Part shown: piece after piece, positions 1 through 10,739 of the stretch
Layout of the letters: each line of letters opens with the position of its first letter
Position numbering within the stretch: the first letter of the stretch is position 1
From: Cristatella mucedo
Taxonomy: Eukaryota; Bryozoa; Phylactolaemata; Cristatellidae
Assembly: GCA_009760855.2 (NCBI GenBank)
Contig: WPIO01000003.1
Location: 13,257,001-13,321,000 of the forward strand
Direction: 5' to 3'
Length of the DNA stretch: 64,000 nucleotides
Program-made: the position numbers and the translations under genes
Notes under the pieces: model-generated
The model's input: only the letters and a program-made list of their open reading frames with translations
The model's database searches: none
Told to the model about the DNA's origin: nothing

Positions 1-804
1 CTTAGTCCATTTATTTTCACGTTTTATACTCTCCCTCTTACTAATATGATTTCCAGGCTTAATCTAGGCTCTTACTTCTACGCAGGTGGCATTCAATTGT
101 GCTCTCGCTGTGATCCATCTCAGCCCTCCAGCATGTCGAATTCTCTTAACTACTTTGCTACATGTATTGATGACATTCGCGCATGGAAGGCAGCAAACTT
201 TCTTAAATTGAATGATGATAAAACCAACTTACTAGTTATGGGCAAACCAAGTGTAATTAAGAAATTAGTAAGGCTAACGCTCACAATCGGCTCTGCTACC
301 AAACGTCCTGTTGAATCTGAACGAAATCTAGGTGTTCTCTTCCAAAGTGACCTTTCATTAGACGACTACATGAGCTCCATAGTCAAGACTGCTGCTACTT
401 TCAGCTTCATAACATTGCTAAAATTTGGGCTTGCTTAGACAAGGATGCCACATCTAAACTATTCCATGCATCTATGAAATCCCGTCTCGACTTTTGTAAC
501 TCACCGATTGCTGGTCTATCAGCATGTGCAATCAGGCGCTTACAGCTTGTGAAAAACTCTGCAGCTAGGCTTGTCTATAGTGAGCGTCGAAGTTGCCATA
601 TCGCATCACTTCTCGCAGACCTGCACTGGCTCCCAGTCAAGCAACGCATCGACTTCAAGGTTCTGTCACTCTTAGGTCATTATTTTCCTCCACACTACCT
701 ATCTTATCAACTCCCCCACAAAGCTAAGCATCGTATCACTCGCTTTTCGGAATCTAATCGGTTACCTATATCTCGTAAAAACCTCAAATTCTTTGGAGAC
801 CAAG
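1..804 (+). mobile_element. L2-clade LINE fragment (reverse transcriptase C-terminal part)
   Basis: Two frames (46-438 and 474-818) encode degraded L2/CR1-type reverse transcriptase: FKLNDDKTNLLVMGKPSVI-like strings, then SRLDFCNS, AARLVYSERRSCH and LHWLPVKQRIDF. A frameshift and substitutions break the ORF, so the copy is dead. It enters from beyond the left edge, is interrupted by a SINE-A and (AT)n, and resumes at 1027. Confidence 0.9.
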
Positions 805-946
805 CTGGTTTGGTCTAGCGGTTAAGGTGCTCGCCTCGACCAAGGTCTGACTGAGGTCGCGGGCTCTAGCCCTGAGGCATATGTGAAGCGCCTGAATAGA
901 GATTAAGTTCTCTTGGGGCGCTATATAAATGAATTATATATATTTA

Positions 947-1026
<80 letters not shown>
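803..1026 (+). mobile_element. SINE-A (tRNA-derived) inserted in an L2, with (AT)n tail
   Basis: A tRNA-like head (GGTCTAGCGGTTAAGGTG as A box, a GGGCTCTAGCCC-type B box) is followed by a body and tail AGCGCCTGAATAGAGATT... GGGGCGCTATATAAATG. About 70 bases of pure AT repeat (951-1026) follow. The host L2 sequence resumes immediately after with roughly 17 bases missing. Confidence 0.85.
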
Positions 1027-1028
<2 letters not shown>

Positions 1029-1375
1029 TCCCAAAGCCTGAAACTCACTTCCGACTTGCGTCACGACATCCCCTGACTTGACAACATTTAAAAAGAAACT
1101 AAAAACGCATCTATTTATCACAGCATTTAGTGAGTCTATGTGATTCGTCCTTTACGTGCTTATGAGTGCTGACAATTTGCATGCTGCCACTAACCCCATA
1201 TTTGCATGCTGACCCTGTGCATATTACCCCTAGCCATGTTATGCTTGTTGTCATTGAGCATGCTACCACTAACCACTCGATCGTGCTTCCTTTGCACCAA
1301 ATATAAAGTGCCTAGAAAGAGATTGAGTTCTCTGAGGGGGCTGTATCAAATGTATTATTCTTAATACTATTATGC
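1027..1375 (+). mobile_element. L2-clade LINE 3' end
   Basis: Continuation of the L2 copy at position 1: GCTCCCAAAGCCTGAAACTC through the end of the ORF and the 3' UTR, finishing with the conserved hairpin (GTGCCTAGAAAGAGATTG... ) and an ATTATT tail. Confidence 0.88.
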
Positions 1376-1633
1376 TTCCTAAGATGGTATACTCAGTAAG
1401 TACTCCTGACCATTAATAGCCAGAAGTCCTAAACCCCTTGGGTTAACAGTTTTTTTCATAGCATTTATCTGTGGCATATTAAATGACTACGCTAAAAAGT
1501 CTCGTACTCTTAAGAGTTATTTTCAAGGCAGCTCTGTCGGAAGCATGTCTTAATCAGAGCACGTCGACGTGGGTATTATGCAGATGAGCGAGAGAGGATT
1601 TAAGCAGGGGGGAACAAGAAATGGGTTGCTCAC

Positions 1634-1774
1634 CTTTTTCTTTAGCTTCTGGAAATTCTCAATGATTGCTCCGATAAAGAGATTCCACATAAATAAGGAG
1701 CCCAATATGGCGTATGCCAGGAAAAATATGTTGGCCTTGTAGTAATTACATTCTCCAATTGGTTGTAAATTGAT
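1634..1774 (-). CDS. Channel exon: domain III S6
   Basis: The exon is 141 bp (47 codons), phase 0 to 0, with a moderate acceptor (CTATACGCTTTAG) and strong donor (AAG|GTGAGC). It encodes INLQPIGECNYYKANIFFLA, then YAILGSLFMWNLFIGAIIEN and FQKLKKK. The N-L-F-I-G-x-I-I-x-N-F motif is the hallmark of Nav DIII S6, and KKK begins the DIII-DIV linker. The next exon, which would hold the inactivation motif, is outside the window. Confidence 0.95.
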
Positions 1775-2358
1775 CTAAAGCGTATAGCTGCAGCATAGTT
1801 ATTGCTGCCCTAAGAAATTGCAAGAAATTACATGCTCTTCAAAACAATTTCAAGCACATCTAGCGATAAGAAAGCTTTGTTGGATTGGCCTTATAGCAGC
1901 ACGAAATGGTGGAGCAAAAAGGTCATACATTTGCAACTCTAGAAGCAATCGTTTCATATAGGCTGCAATTATAAACAGAATGGTTGCCAGTGGTTCCCTA
2001 TCATAGGCAACATTATTACATTTTGAAGCTCAAAGACGTGACAGCAAAAATCCACAGATTGTATTATTAGATCAAACTATATTATTAAATATGAAAACAT
2101 TATAAGAGTGCATAAACTCACCCAAATGGCTATTATCAGGAACTATTATTAATATGTATTATGTCTGAAAAGCTTCTGGTGAATTGCTTTTATGCTGATG
2201 AGTGTGCTGGTAGTGGCCGCCAGTGACTGAGATAGCTCTTGACGTGCCTTCCGTCGCTGAAACGTCAACACCGGCAGGTGAAACATATCTATTGTTGGGC
2301 GCCTAGCCTTCAATGGGCGCCCTGGGCCCATATATTTCAATATTTTAATATTGTATCT

Positions 2359-2535
2359 GGTGAGCCGTGATGGCACACTAGGTAAGTCGGTAGCTTTTCA
2401 CGACCTCAGTCCCGAAGTCGTGAGTTCTAATCCTGTGGTGGGCGATCCTTTGTTATCGCTGCAAGCGGTGATGGTAGCTGTAAAGGCTCTTCTGTCGCTA
2501 TACAAAAGAGGCTGTTAAATCAGCTAGTATTTTTG
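2359..2535 (+). mobile_element. SINE-B (tRNA-derived)
   Basis: The head GGTGAGCCGTGATGGCACAC and a B-box-like GAGTTCTAATCCTG are followed by the family body (CGCTGCAAGCGGTGATGG) and tail (CTCTTCTGTCGCTATAC... AAAGAGGCTG). The same sequence recurs in both orientations across the window. Confidence 0.85.
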
Positions 2536-2739
2536 TTATTTTGTCACTCTGACCGAATCCAAAAGTTTCTACCAATTTTTGGTTGCTCAGACCCATTTAA
2601 TGAAAAGCCATCAGTCATTATCCTTTTCTAGTGTTGTTGACCTGTGTTCTCAGAACATGTTGGACTCGGTACCAGAAGGAGCCAGAATAGGCCTGTCCTA
2701 AAAACCCAGAGGTTCAGCTAAGTGTCTCCTTAGCTGAAA

Positions 2740-3290
2740 AGAGCTGCAATGGCTCGTGGTTGATCAACGAATACTGAGCAAACTTGTTTACGCTGACCCA
2801 CAAGGCCAGCCGCGGCTTGGCTCCTTCCTACATAGCTGAGCTGCTGCACTGGTTTCAGGTTCACCGTACCGCCCTCAGGTCTCTATGGCCCATAAATTAG
2901 CTGTTCCATTCCCTACGCTTAAAGACCATTGGTGACACAAGCTTTTACTCTGCATTTCCTTGACTTTGGAACTCACTTCAACCATTCCTACACAACGGCA
3001 TCTACTCTCCTGCTGCCGATTGCGGCACATTGTTTTCACCCTCCTGCGCTGCTATTTTTATGGCACTCACTACTTCGACTGCACGCCTGACTCAACTATG
3101 CTTATCACTTTATATTTTTACGTGAAATGGAGTCTGTTGGCTACTGTATGCGTACCGAAATTCGCTTGGGCTTTCAGTTTGCTAGAGAAAATTCTCGTGT
3201 ATAACACCCACTTAGTCTTTGTGTATTTATGGAGTTACAGACGGAGATACATTATATAAAATTGTTCATGCCCACAGCAATTTTAACAAA
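2740..3290 (+). mobile_element. Fragment of a second, older CR1/L2-like LINE family
   Basis: Translation of 2780-2860 gives RGLAPSYIAELLHWF, the CR1-type 'LHGLAPSYLAELL' motif. Farther on GDTSFYSAFP.LWNSL corresponds to the F-G-x-x-x-F-x-x-x-x-P-x-x-W-N-S-L block at the end of these ORFs. Stops and shifts show an old inactive copy. Same family as 18575-19620. Confidence 0.6.
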
Positions 3291-3549
3291 ATAATAAAGC
3301 TGCTATGGATCAAAAACCTAAGAACTTTTGAATTTCTTAGTCCCTAGCAGAAGCACCATGTTTTGATATACAGACTAGGTAGCACTCACAAGTTTTTCGC
3401 AGATTTAAATGCACAGTTCACTAACTACCACCAAGAGCTGTCCCACATTGACTGCGGCGGCCATGGTTTACTGAAGCCGGTGCCTGCACTTCCATTTTTA
3501 GCTGTGCTTAAAAAATTCATTTTTTTATTGGCGGAACAAGACTCCTGAA

Positions 3550-3660
3550 ATGGGGTATGGCGGATCAGTGCGTGGTTAAGGCGGCGGCTTCTGACCCAGA
3601 GCAGCGGTCAGGAACTGTAGGATTGCTCTAGGCTGTAGCGTGCCGAGTTCTTGGCGCCTT
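3550..3660 (+). other. tRNA-like segment, possible third SINE head
   Basis: GCGTGGTTAAGGCGGCGGC resembles an RNA polymerase III A box, but I find no second copy and no clean B box. It is reported only as a candidate degraded SINE. Confidence 0.2.
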
Positions 3661-4204
3661 GCTCCGATCTCATCGCTCGTCTCGCTCTGGAGTTCTGGAG
3701 TGATGAGGTAGGCGATGAGCAGCAGCAGGCGATGAGCAGACGTTGTCAGGATCAAGCGTGCCCAGCAACTCTCACCCGGCCGCTCTTGCGTTTGACTCGA
3801 GTGGGCGACGATTTGTGCAAGGAATTAAAAGCTATATGCGAGGAGAAAATAAAAAAAATGAATAACATTGGTGCCATACATCGTACTGGCTGGAATGTAA
3901 AGAAGGACACCGGTGGCGCATCCAGATTATTATCGAGGGTGCTAAACCTGCTTCATGGAAAGGATATAGGAAGATCTCAACTTTCTCAGGGCTAGCCAAA
4001 GACTGCTGGTAACAGAAGCATTTGCTCAAGATGCTCTTGTTATTTACTTTGGGGAGCTCAACCTGTAATTCTTCCGTAAAGACGAAATCAACCTTCACCT
4101 GCTGCGTACTTTGGCACGTGGCACGTTAGTACCCTCTCCCCATACACTCCTACTCTGCTACAGTTATACTAATGACGAGCTCCCTCTGCTGCTATTTGCT
4201 CAAA

Positions 4205-4345
4205 GGTAGGATGCTCTTACTTCATGACTTAGGTGGTGGGTTTGAGTCCTGCAGTAGGCAATTTGTTATTGCCCACCTCAAGCAGTGTTGATTGTCGCTA
4301 AGGCTCTTCTGCTGCTATATTAATGAGACTATTCGATCAGCTTAC
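4205..4345 (+). mobile_element. SINE-B, 5'-degraded copy
   Basis: Family landmarks in order: TTCATGACTTAGGTGGTGGG, TTTGAGTCCTGCAGTAGGC, AAGGCTCTTCTGCTGCTATA and GATCAGCTTA. The first part of the head is too diverged to read. Confidence 0.65.
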
Positions 4346-4394
4346 GCTTGATGCATCCCAGTGTTTCTATGTTCGCATAAAGAAGGAACATTTG

Positions 4395-4470
4395 CAAAAA
4401 GTGCTTCCTTTGCAGCAAATCCAAGATTGAGTCCTGTGAGGCCGCTAAAAAATGTATTATTGTTATTATT
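4395..4470 (+). mobile_element. L2 3' tail fragment
   Basis: GTGCTTCCTTTGCAGCAAAT followed by the hairpin remnant (GATTGAGTCCTGTGAGG) and an ATTATTGTTATTATTATC tail. It lies just downstream (in gene direction) of the 54-bp pore exon. Confidence 0.7.
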
Positions 4471-4569
4471 ATCAGCTTCGCTGAATTCGCTGCTGGCTTC
4501 GCAGCGGAATTTTTTCGGCCTATGACACTTCCCATTTTTTTGAAAGAGATTTCTTAAATTAGTACTTAC

Positions 4570-4623
4570 CCCAGCTGCATCTTCTGCATACGCTTTTGTA
4601 GCAAGCCAGTTGTCAAGGGTCAT
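4570..4623 (-). CDS. Channel exon: domain III selectivity filter, 54 bp, with Asp
   Basis: This 18-codon micro-exon (acceptor CGCGTTATTTAG, donor GGG|GTAAGT) encodes MTLDNWLATKAYAEDAAG. In Nav genes the equivalent exon is also 54 bp and carries the T-F-K-G-W filter with the DEKA lysine. Here the position reads T-L-D-N-W, so Asp replaces Lys. Flanking exons are in phase 0 on both sides. The T-x-D-x-W form resembles CatSper pores, but the surrounding exons are Nav-like. Confidence 0.93.
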
Positions 4624-4917
4624 CTAAATAACGCGAAAATATAAGAATAGTGTCATGTGCAGTTGATTCATCGGCATCCGTAGGATTTTACTTTCCGTCT
4701 CGTTCGCTTTGGGGCGGCCTGCTAGGTTCATGTCAATTAGTATTGATCTAAAACCATGGTATAGGAAATATTGTGTCACAAAACCTCAGGGTCCGGTGCC
4801 CGATTCATTAATTACTAGGCCACCATAAAACCCATTGAAGTGTTCAAATGAACATTGAATGAACAAAACTTCATCTCGGCCAACTCAGTTTCATGCTGAC
4901 GAATAGCAAGCAACTGT

Positions 4918-4960
4918 AACAAAGATAATAAATTTGTATGGCGTCCCAAGAGAACTTGAC
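4918..4960 (-). mobile_element. SINE-A tail fragment
   Basis: Reverse complement of the GTTCTCTTGGGGCGCTAT tail (AATTTGTATGGCGTCCCAAG on the plus strand). Only the tail is recognisable. Confidence 0.4.
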
Positions 4961-5955
4961 CTGCTTTAAACCGCATAGAATATTGTGGCCTCTGAAGCTG
5001 GCCGACCCAGACAGGTGTTGACAGTTGCAGACAGCTGGGGGCAGGAGTGCGCATGTGGACAAAAGTGGACACAGGTGAAGCCCGTCGCCCGGTCTGCATT
5101 CAATGAATAACGCAATAAGAGATAAGAATCAATCACGAGCATCGGAGCTTCTATCATCACTCGTTCCCCACATGCGACCAACCCCGTCCACCTCTCACTG
5201 GCCTAAGTGAGACTCACTGGCCGTAACTACCCGCCGTCGTTGTCCAACTTCGGACATGCACCATAGTCTCCAATATGCCTGCCGTTGGGCTCAGATCATT
5301 TGCATAATCGCTTTTCACCGGGTTTACGTGCAAAACTTCAAAACCCAAAATTAAAAATTTTTTCGACTCACGTCAATAGCTTTTTTTTCTCGTGACCATA
5401 CTCCAACCCATCATTTACCTGAGCTGTTGGGTAAGATGAACCATATCGGGATGGAAGGATCGTTCCATACATAAATCTTCAGGTGCCGCTTAAAGCGCTC
5501 TCACTTTTACTGCATTTTCAATGATACCTTATACATTTTTATCGTGAACATTGTATATGTATATTTATCAATTATAGTTATTATTTATTATATTTATTTT
5601 ATTTTATTTTTATATTAATACATTTTTATTGAATAATTTTTAGCATATAGATTTTTCTAAACTCCTTTTTAGGAGATTGGGCACCAATTAATTTAATTAG
5701 TTCCATCCACTTAACGTTGCTAATAAACAAAGAACTTGAGGTAAAGTGTGTTGAAACTTTGGATAAGAGAACGCATTGCGACAAAATTGCATTCCAAAGA
5801 CTGAAAGTACCATGCAAATACATGAAAATAATCCAGGTAAACGCGGTGCTACAAAGGCACGAGGAATTCTTTTATATTCCCATTCAGCCGCCGCTCTATA
5901 CTCGCGACGTTGACGACGATCGTTGCTAAGCGTCGCAGCGACGAACGCAGCTCAC

Positions 5956-6219
5956 CGAGCCTAGCAGGGTCACTGAAGCTTCTCCGACGTTATCAAAATT
6001 ATAGAATCTGTTTTTCCACGTGTAATTCGCCGAAAGGCAAGAAGCTTTGTCGCTTACATTGCTTTTTTCAGGCAATTCTTCACCGTCGTCTGTGCAATAC
6101 CAAAATCTTCCGCCGAAAAGATGCACGCCAATGATCGATGAAATTAGAAGGAAAATGAAGCACAAGAGTAAAACGTTTAAGATCGAAGGAACGGACTTCA
6201 GAAGTGCATTAACCGCTAC
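5956..6219 (-). CDS. Channel exon: domain III S5 and turret
   Basis: The 264-bp exon (88 codons), acceptor ATCTCATTTTCAG, donor TCG|GTGAGC, encodes VAVNALLKSVPSILNVLLLC (S4-S5 linker into S5), the S5 end ISSIIGVHLFGGRFWYC, a turret with a cysteine and NYTWKN, and NFDNVGEASVTLLGS. The VNALxxxxPSIxNVLLxC and NFDNVG motifs are distinctive for Nav domain III, and this exon is the strongest single argument for the Nav family over Cav or NALCN. Confidence 0.95.
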
Positions 6220-7174
6220 CTGAAAATGAGATTGAAGCATTGTCTTTGCGTGGCTGCCAAATATTCGCGAGCGAGCGAAAAAATATAGTTTCAATTTCTT
6301 TAGACGGCGACTGGACAGATTTGTGCGCTTCATATAAACAGATGCAAACACGCTGCTCTAGTGTTGTTTACGGTTATCTAGGGTTGCTTCTGAACATCTT
6401 CGGATAATTCTGCGTGAAAGAAATATTAGTAGATTTAAAAGCCTCATTTGTATAGTGACTAATAAGCCTAAACGGCTATCGCCTAGCTGTACTGGCAATG
6501 ACCTTGTTCGGCCGTTTAACATATGAGCGCTGCACCACTTTTTAGCTTAAAGGGTGGCGGTGAAAGACGCTCTGTATCTGCCGCGGTCGTGGTCTATCAA
6601 ACTTACTTTTAAAATTCTTCAGCTGCGACATATTTTCTTCTGCTAATGATTAGGGCAAATCCTTTTCAATCTTCAAACTATCTGCAGAAAAATCCCCAGA
6701 GGCTTTTAAGTGTGACATAGAAAACTCTAAACAGCAATTCCTGTTTGACCGGCCTGAGTTCCTTGATTTGCAGACATAGATAGATGCGCTACACACCATG
6801 CAATTATCTCACATAAACGTGAAATTACTAATATAAATCTCTAAACAATGAAATTGTTTCATTCCTTGTCTCTTCTCTGAAGTCATCACTGGTTTTTGCT
6901 GCGTTGAAAGTGGCTTTACTTTTGCAATATAATCATTATCTGCTGATTGAATGGTATTAGAAGTTATCACGACCAAGCAATTGTATACAGAACATTTCAG
7001 GCACGACACTTTTAACTTACAATACGCGAGAAAGAGAAGTAAAGCTAATAATTCCTGCCTTATACATAGCCAGCGAATGAAAATTAATCAATCATGAAAG
7101 TGGCTACCGCTGAGTCTAATGGTATTCGAAAGAGAGCGTAAAGAGAATATATGGTCGCAGCCATTGCTACTCAC

Positions 7175-7297
7175 CTTTGTGCCTTCAATGCGAGGTATAA
7201 ATCGTAGTAGTCTAGCTGCTCTCAGCACGCGAAAAGAGAGAATTGGTGAAAGTGTCGCGGAGCCCGAAGCTTCTGCGATGTGGTCAGCAATAGTTAC
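7175..7297 (-). CDS. Channel exon: domain III S4 voltage sensor
   Basis: The exon is 123 bp (41 codons), phase 0 to 0, with acceptor TGTTTGCTTGTCCAG and donor AAG|GTGAGT. It holds the end of S3, a short loop and S4 (SFRVLRAARLLRFIPRIEG), with arginines at every third position and the R-x-E-G end typical of Nav DIII S4. The 41-codon length equals that of the corresponding vertebrate Nav exon as I recall it. Confidence 0.95.
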
Positions 7298-7556
7298 CTG
7301 GACAAGCAAACAGATAAATTTATAAATTAATCCGCTTAGAGAGGATTCAAGCGTGAAACCTCGCATCAACATAAGCAATGTAAATCATGAGAATAATGAT
7401 GAAGACCTACATCAAAATGCTAGGAACATAACATTACGAAACATGGCGGATGTTGTAATAATAGTCTCACGGTGCTTTGAAAAAGTTGTCGACAATGAGG
7501 TTTGAAATATTACTGAAAACATGCACTTGTTTCATATTACATCGCCTATATAGTCA

Positions 7557-7835
7557 TAATAATAATAATAATAATGCACTTGATAAAGCGCCCTCAGACA
7601 ACTCAATCTCTTTCTAGGCGCTTTAAATTTGCTGCAAAGGGAAGCGCGATTGAATGGTGAGTAATATCATGCTTGATAAACAATATGAATAACATGGTTA
7701 GTGGTGACATGCCCAGGGTCAGCATGCAAATGTGGTTAGTGGCAGCATGCACAGTGTCAGCACGCATAAGCACATCAAGGACGAATCACAGGGACCCACT
7801 AAATGCTGTCCTAAATAGGTGTGTTTTTAAGTCAT
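7557..7835 (-). mobile_element. L2 3' end, minus strand
   Basis: Starts with an AATAATAAT tail, then GCACTTGATAAAGCGCCCTC (3' hairpin, reversed), the CAGCATGCAAATGTGGTTAG 3' UTR landmarks, and ends in the last codons of the ORF (CCCACTAAATGCTGTCC). It abuts a plus-strand L2 tail, forming an inverted pair. Confidence 0.88.
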
Positions 7836-7840
7836 CACGA

Positions 7841-7910
7841 AAATAAATTTAAAGTCCCTAGAAAGAGCTCGATTTCTCTAAGGGCACTACATCAAATCTA
7901 TTATTATTAA
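7841..7910 (+). mobile_element. L2 3' tail, plus strand
   Basis: TTTAAAGTCCCTAGAAAGAG and the complementary hairpin arm, ending ATCAAATCTATTATTATTA. Head-to-head with the minus-strand copy at 7557-7835. Confidence 0.75.
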
Positions 7911-8795
7911 CGCGAACATGAACAAAAACTAATAATTTCATGAAAGTTTTACCGTCATTTTCCCTAAGCCTGCATGCTATTTTATAAAAGGATGTTCCTT
8001 GGTATTTTTCGGTATGCAAAACATGAAACTGTCAGTTGTGCAGGCGCATCGACTGAAGGCTAGATAAATGTATTGATCGAAGGCTCGATAAATATTACAC
8101 GCATTAAGATTTCCACATCCCCTGTCGGCCGGTATAAGATGTTTTTTCCCCAAAATGCCCGCTTAGTCCTTATTCTAAACCAGACAGTGCCTTCCTGCGA
8201 GCGCGGTACCTAAGCACGTAGAATCGCCAAGAGCACTCTCCGTGAATTTCGCGTCATTTCCTCGAATCTTGACCGACCGTGTTTTTTTTACCAAAGAAAC
8301 TTGGCCCCTGCTGCTAAGCAGTATGAGCAATTTTCACGGAGACGCACCACGGGTGGTGGTTCCTGACGAAAACAAACACTAATCTTGTAGTAGACCTGTC
8401 AGGTCCCTTACGAGAACTGAGACAAGCATTCGTTGTCTCCGATATCAGCAGAAAGTGCTGCAGCCATGACCCGCCGATCAAAAATTAGGCTACCACCCGT
8501 TATCTCCCGTTAGGTAAAACAAAATTAAAAGTAATTGCTGATAAAGCAGCCTGTTAACGGCATATGAGTCTTAGTGGCAATCACTTTACTTACGGTGGGT
8601 GGCCGGCATATACAAAAACCTCTGCTATGTCAGCGAGGAAGGGATCGCGCACGTATTTTTTTAGGGGATTAACTGACAGCTAGCTGTAGACTACAAACCA
8701 CGCCTCGTGTACCAAATATAAACTCGTAGTGCAGTTGAACTGTTGAATTTAATAATCTGGTTTCTCATTTTTGGCACGCGCCATTCTCCTTGCAT

Positions 8796-8935
8796 TTGGT
8801 CCAGCGGTTAAGGTGCTCGCCCCACCAAGCCTGGCTGAGGTCGTGGGCTCGAGCCCCGAGGCTAATATGAAGCGCCTGAATAGAGACTAAAATCTCTTGG
8901 GGCGCTATGCAAATTAATTATATTTAATTATATTT
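8796..8935 (+). mobile_element. SINE-A, well-preserved copy
   Basis: TTGGTCCAGCGGTTAAGGTG (A box), GTGGGCTCGAGCCCCGAGG (B box) and AAGCGCCTGAATAGAGACTA... TTGGGGCGCTATGC tail with an A/T-rich end. Best copy for deriving a consensus. Confidence 0.88.
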
Positions 8936-9894
8936 GCTTACCATCAAGATGGCAGGAACCTTGGCGTTGCTAGGCCACGATCCCAGGGTAACAGTCTTTT
9001 CTTGACCTTTCTCCTGTGACAGCCATTCACCCACAGATAATGCTCTCTCACCCTTTTGCTCTTTGAAATATGTTCACGTACTGCAATTGGGTCACTTTTT
9101 TCAACTGATGTTTATCTAACAGTGTGTGTTCTTTAATAATCGATACCAATATCTTATGAAAAATATATGCTGGAGTTGTTATCTCCCTTGCACGGTCGGT
9201 TATCAATTTCTAATCATGATGAGCACTCGCGGAACTCATTAACTCACTAGCTAGAGCTGTTCATTTGAGACCAGTCTTCGCTAATGATGTTACGTTCATT
9301 AATAAATGCACGGCACATAAACAAAATTGTAATGGGTATTTATAGACAAACTATTTGTCATGCAAAAATACAGGTATATTTAATTTAGTGCCCATATTGT
9401 GGCCAAAGAGTCGCGCCCATAATGTGGCCAAAGAAGTCGGTCCCGATAAGCAGCTTTCAAAGAAAGTCTCGACGTTATGAAACTACAAAAACAGTGCGAA
9501 GATCAAGATTGAGCTCTGTTATCGATTTTAGCCTGCTGTGTACCCCTGGTCGTATGAAAAAATACGGAAACCAGTTTGTACACGCAAAACTGTTACTGCT
9601 AGCACATGAAAAAAGTATGCAGGGATACCTCAACATTGATCTGCCACAAAACACCAGGCGATGCTCGAATGAAAATTTCTACCAATGCATTATGGTCTGA
9701 GAGTGCGCTTAAAGTGTATGATGTTCACATTAAGCATGGCTACTGTTTAATCATCACTAGCGACACTATCACTTCATTAGCTGCTTGATATGATTATTAC
9801 TTACTCTCTAGGTAAATTAGCAAACAGTAAGCATGAGTTGAGCCGACACGCGCAGAGTGGTATGAATCATATCTGCAATATGCTCATAGCCTAC

Positions 9895-10068
9895 CAAGAG
9901 TATGGCAAAGTCAGCCAGACACCATACATTCATGAAATACGACACTGGGCCCATGCCAATGAGACGCATCAGAGCTTCTATCGAGAAAAGAATGGTGATG
10001 ACCACATTGAATGCGTCGATGATAAAGTGCAACCGGGGTTGCTCGTTGGTATGAACGTCACCAAAGCA
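9895..10068 (-). CDS. Channel exon: domain III S2-S3
   Basis: This is a second exon of exactly 174 bp (58 codons), phase 0 to 0, with acceptor TTTTTTATCTTGCAG and donor TTG|GTAGGC. It encodes the S1-S2 loop, S2 (FIIDAFNVVITILFSIEALM) and S3 (FMNVWCLADFAILL) of domain III, with the conserved W-C-x-x-D-F of Nav S3. Confidence 0.93.
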
Positions 10069-10739
10069 CTGCAAGATAAAAAAATGGTCAATTTTAATTA
10101 CACAGCTAAATAGATTTACGATTTTCCACTTGCTTTAACAGTAAAAATTCGTATTGGAAGTCATTCAAACAGTAGGGATCAAGACTGAATCCATAGTTCT
10201 TCTTACCCAGCCCAAGTTTCTAATTTTCGGCATGGGAAATTCAAAATAACAAATTCTACTTTTCTTTAGATGAATTTATAATTATTAAATTATATTTCAA
10301 TATCTTTACTGCGAGCTGATGAACGAAATCTTATAATTTGCAATACGAAAGTAATTTTTAAGTGTTCAGCTGATTTGCAACAAAAATCATGAAAACAACA
10401 ATGTTATTTCTGAATGGAGCCAAAGTGAAGTGAACCTTTACTTAAGCACTTTAAATTTGATTAGTGGAAGCATATAAACGGACTAGTGGTATTAACATTC
10501 ACATTTCAGTAAAGGTAGGTAAGTGGAGGATGATTCTAGCTAGTGGAGTAAACACGGTTCGGAACAGGTGGATTTCAGCCTCCATCTGTATGCGGTCAAG
10601 TCGGGGCACGTGATATCAGTCGGTTGCAAGTTCCAGGCTGCTAGAGTTAAGGAACGGACGATGTCGCGTTGAACTGTCTAAAAGTTGGTCATAGACAAAG
10701 CTAAACTACCAGTCATAGGGTGGGGTGGCACAAAGGCTA

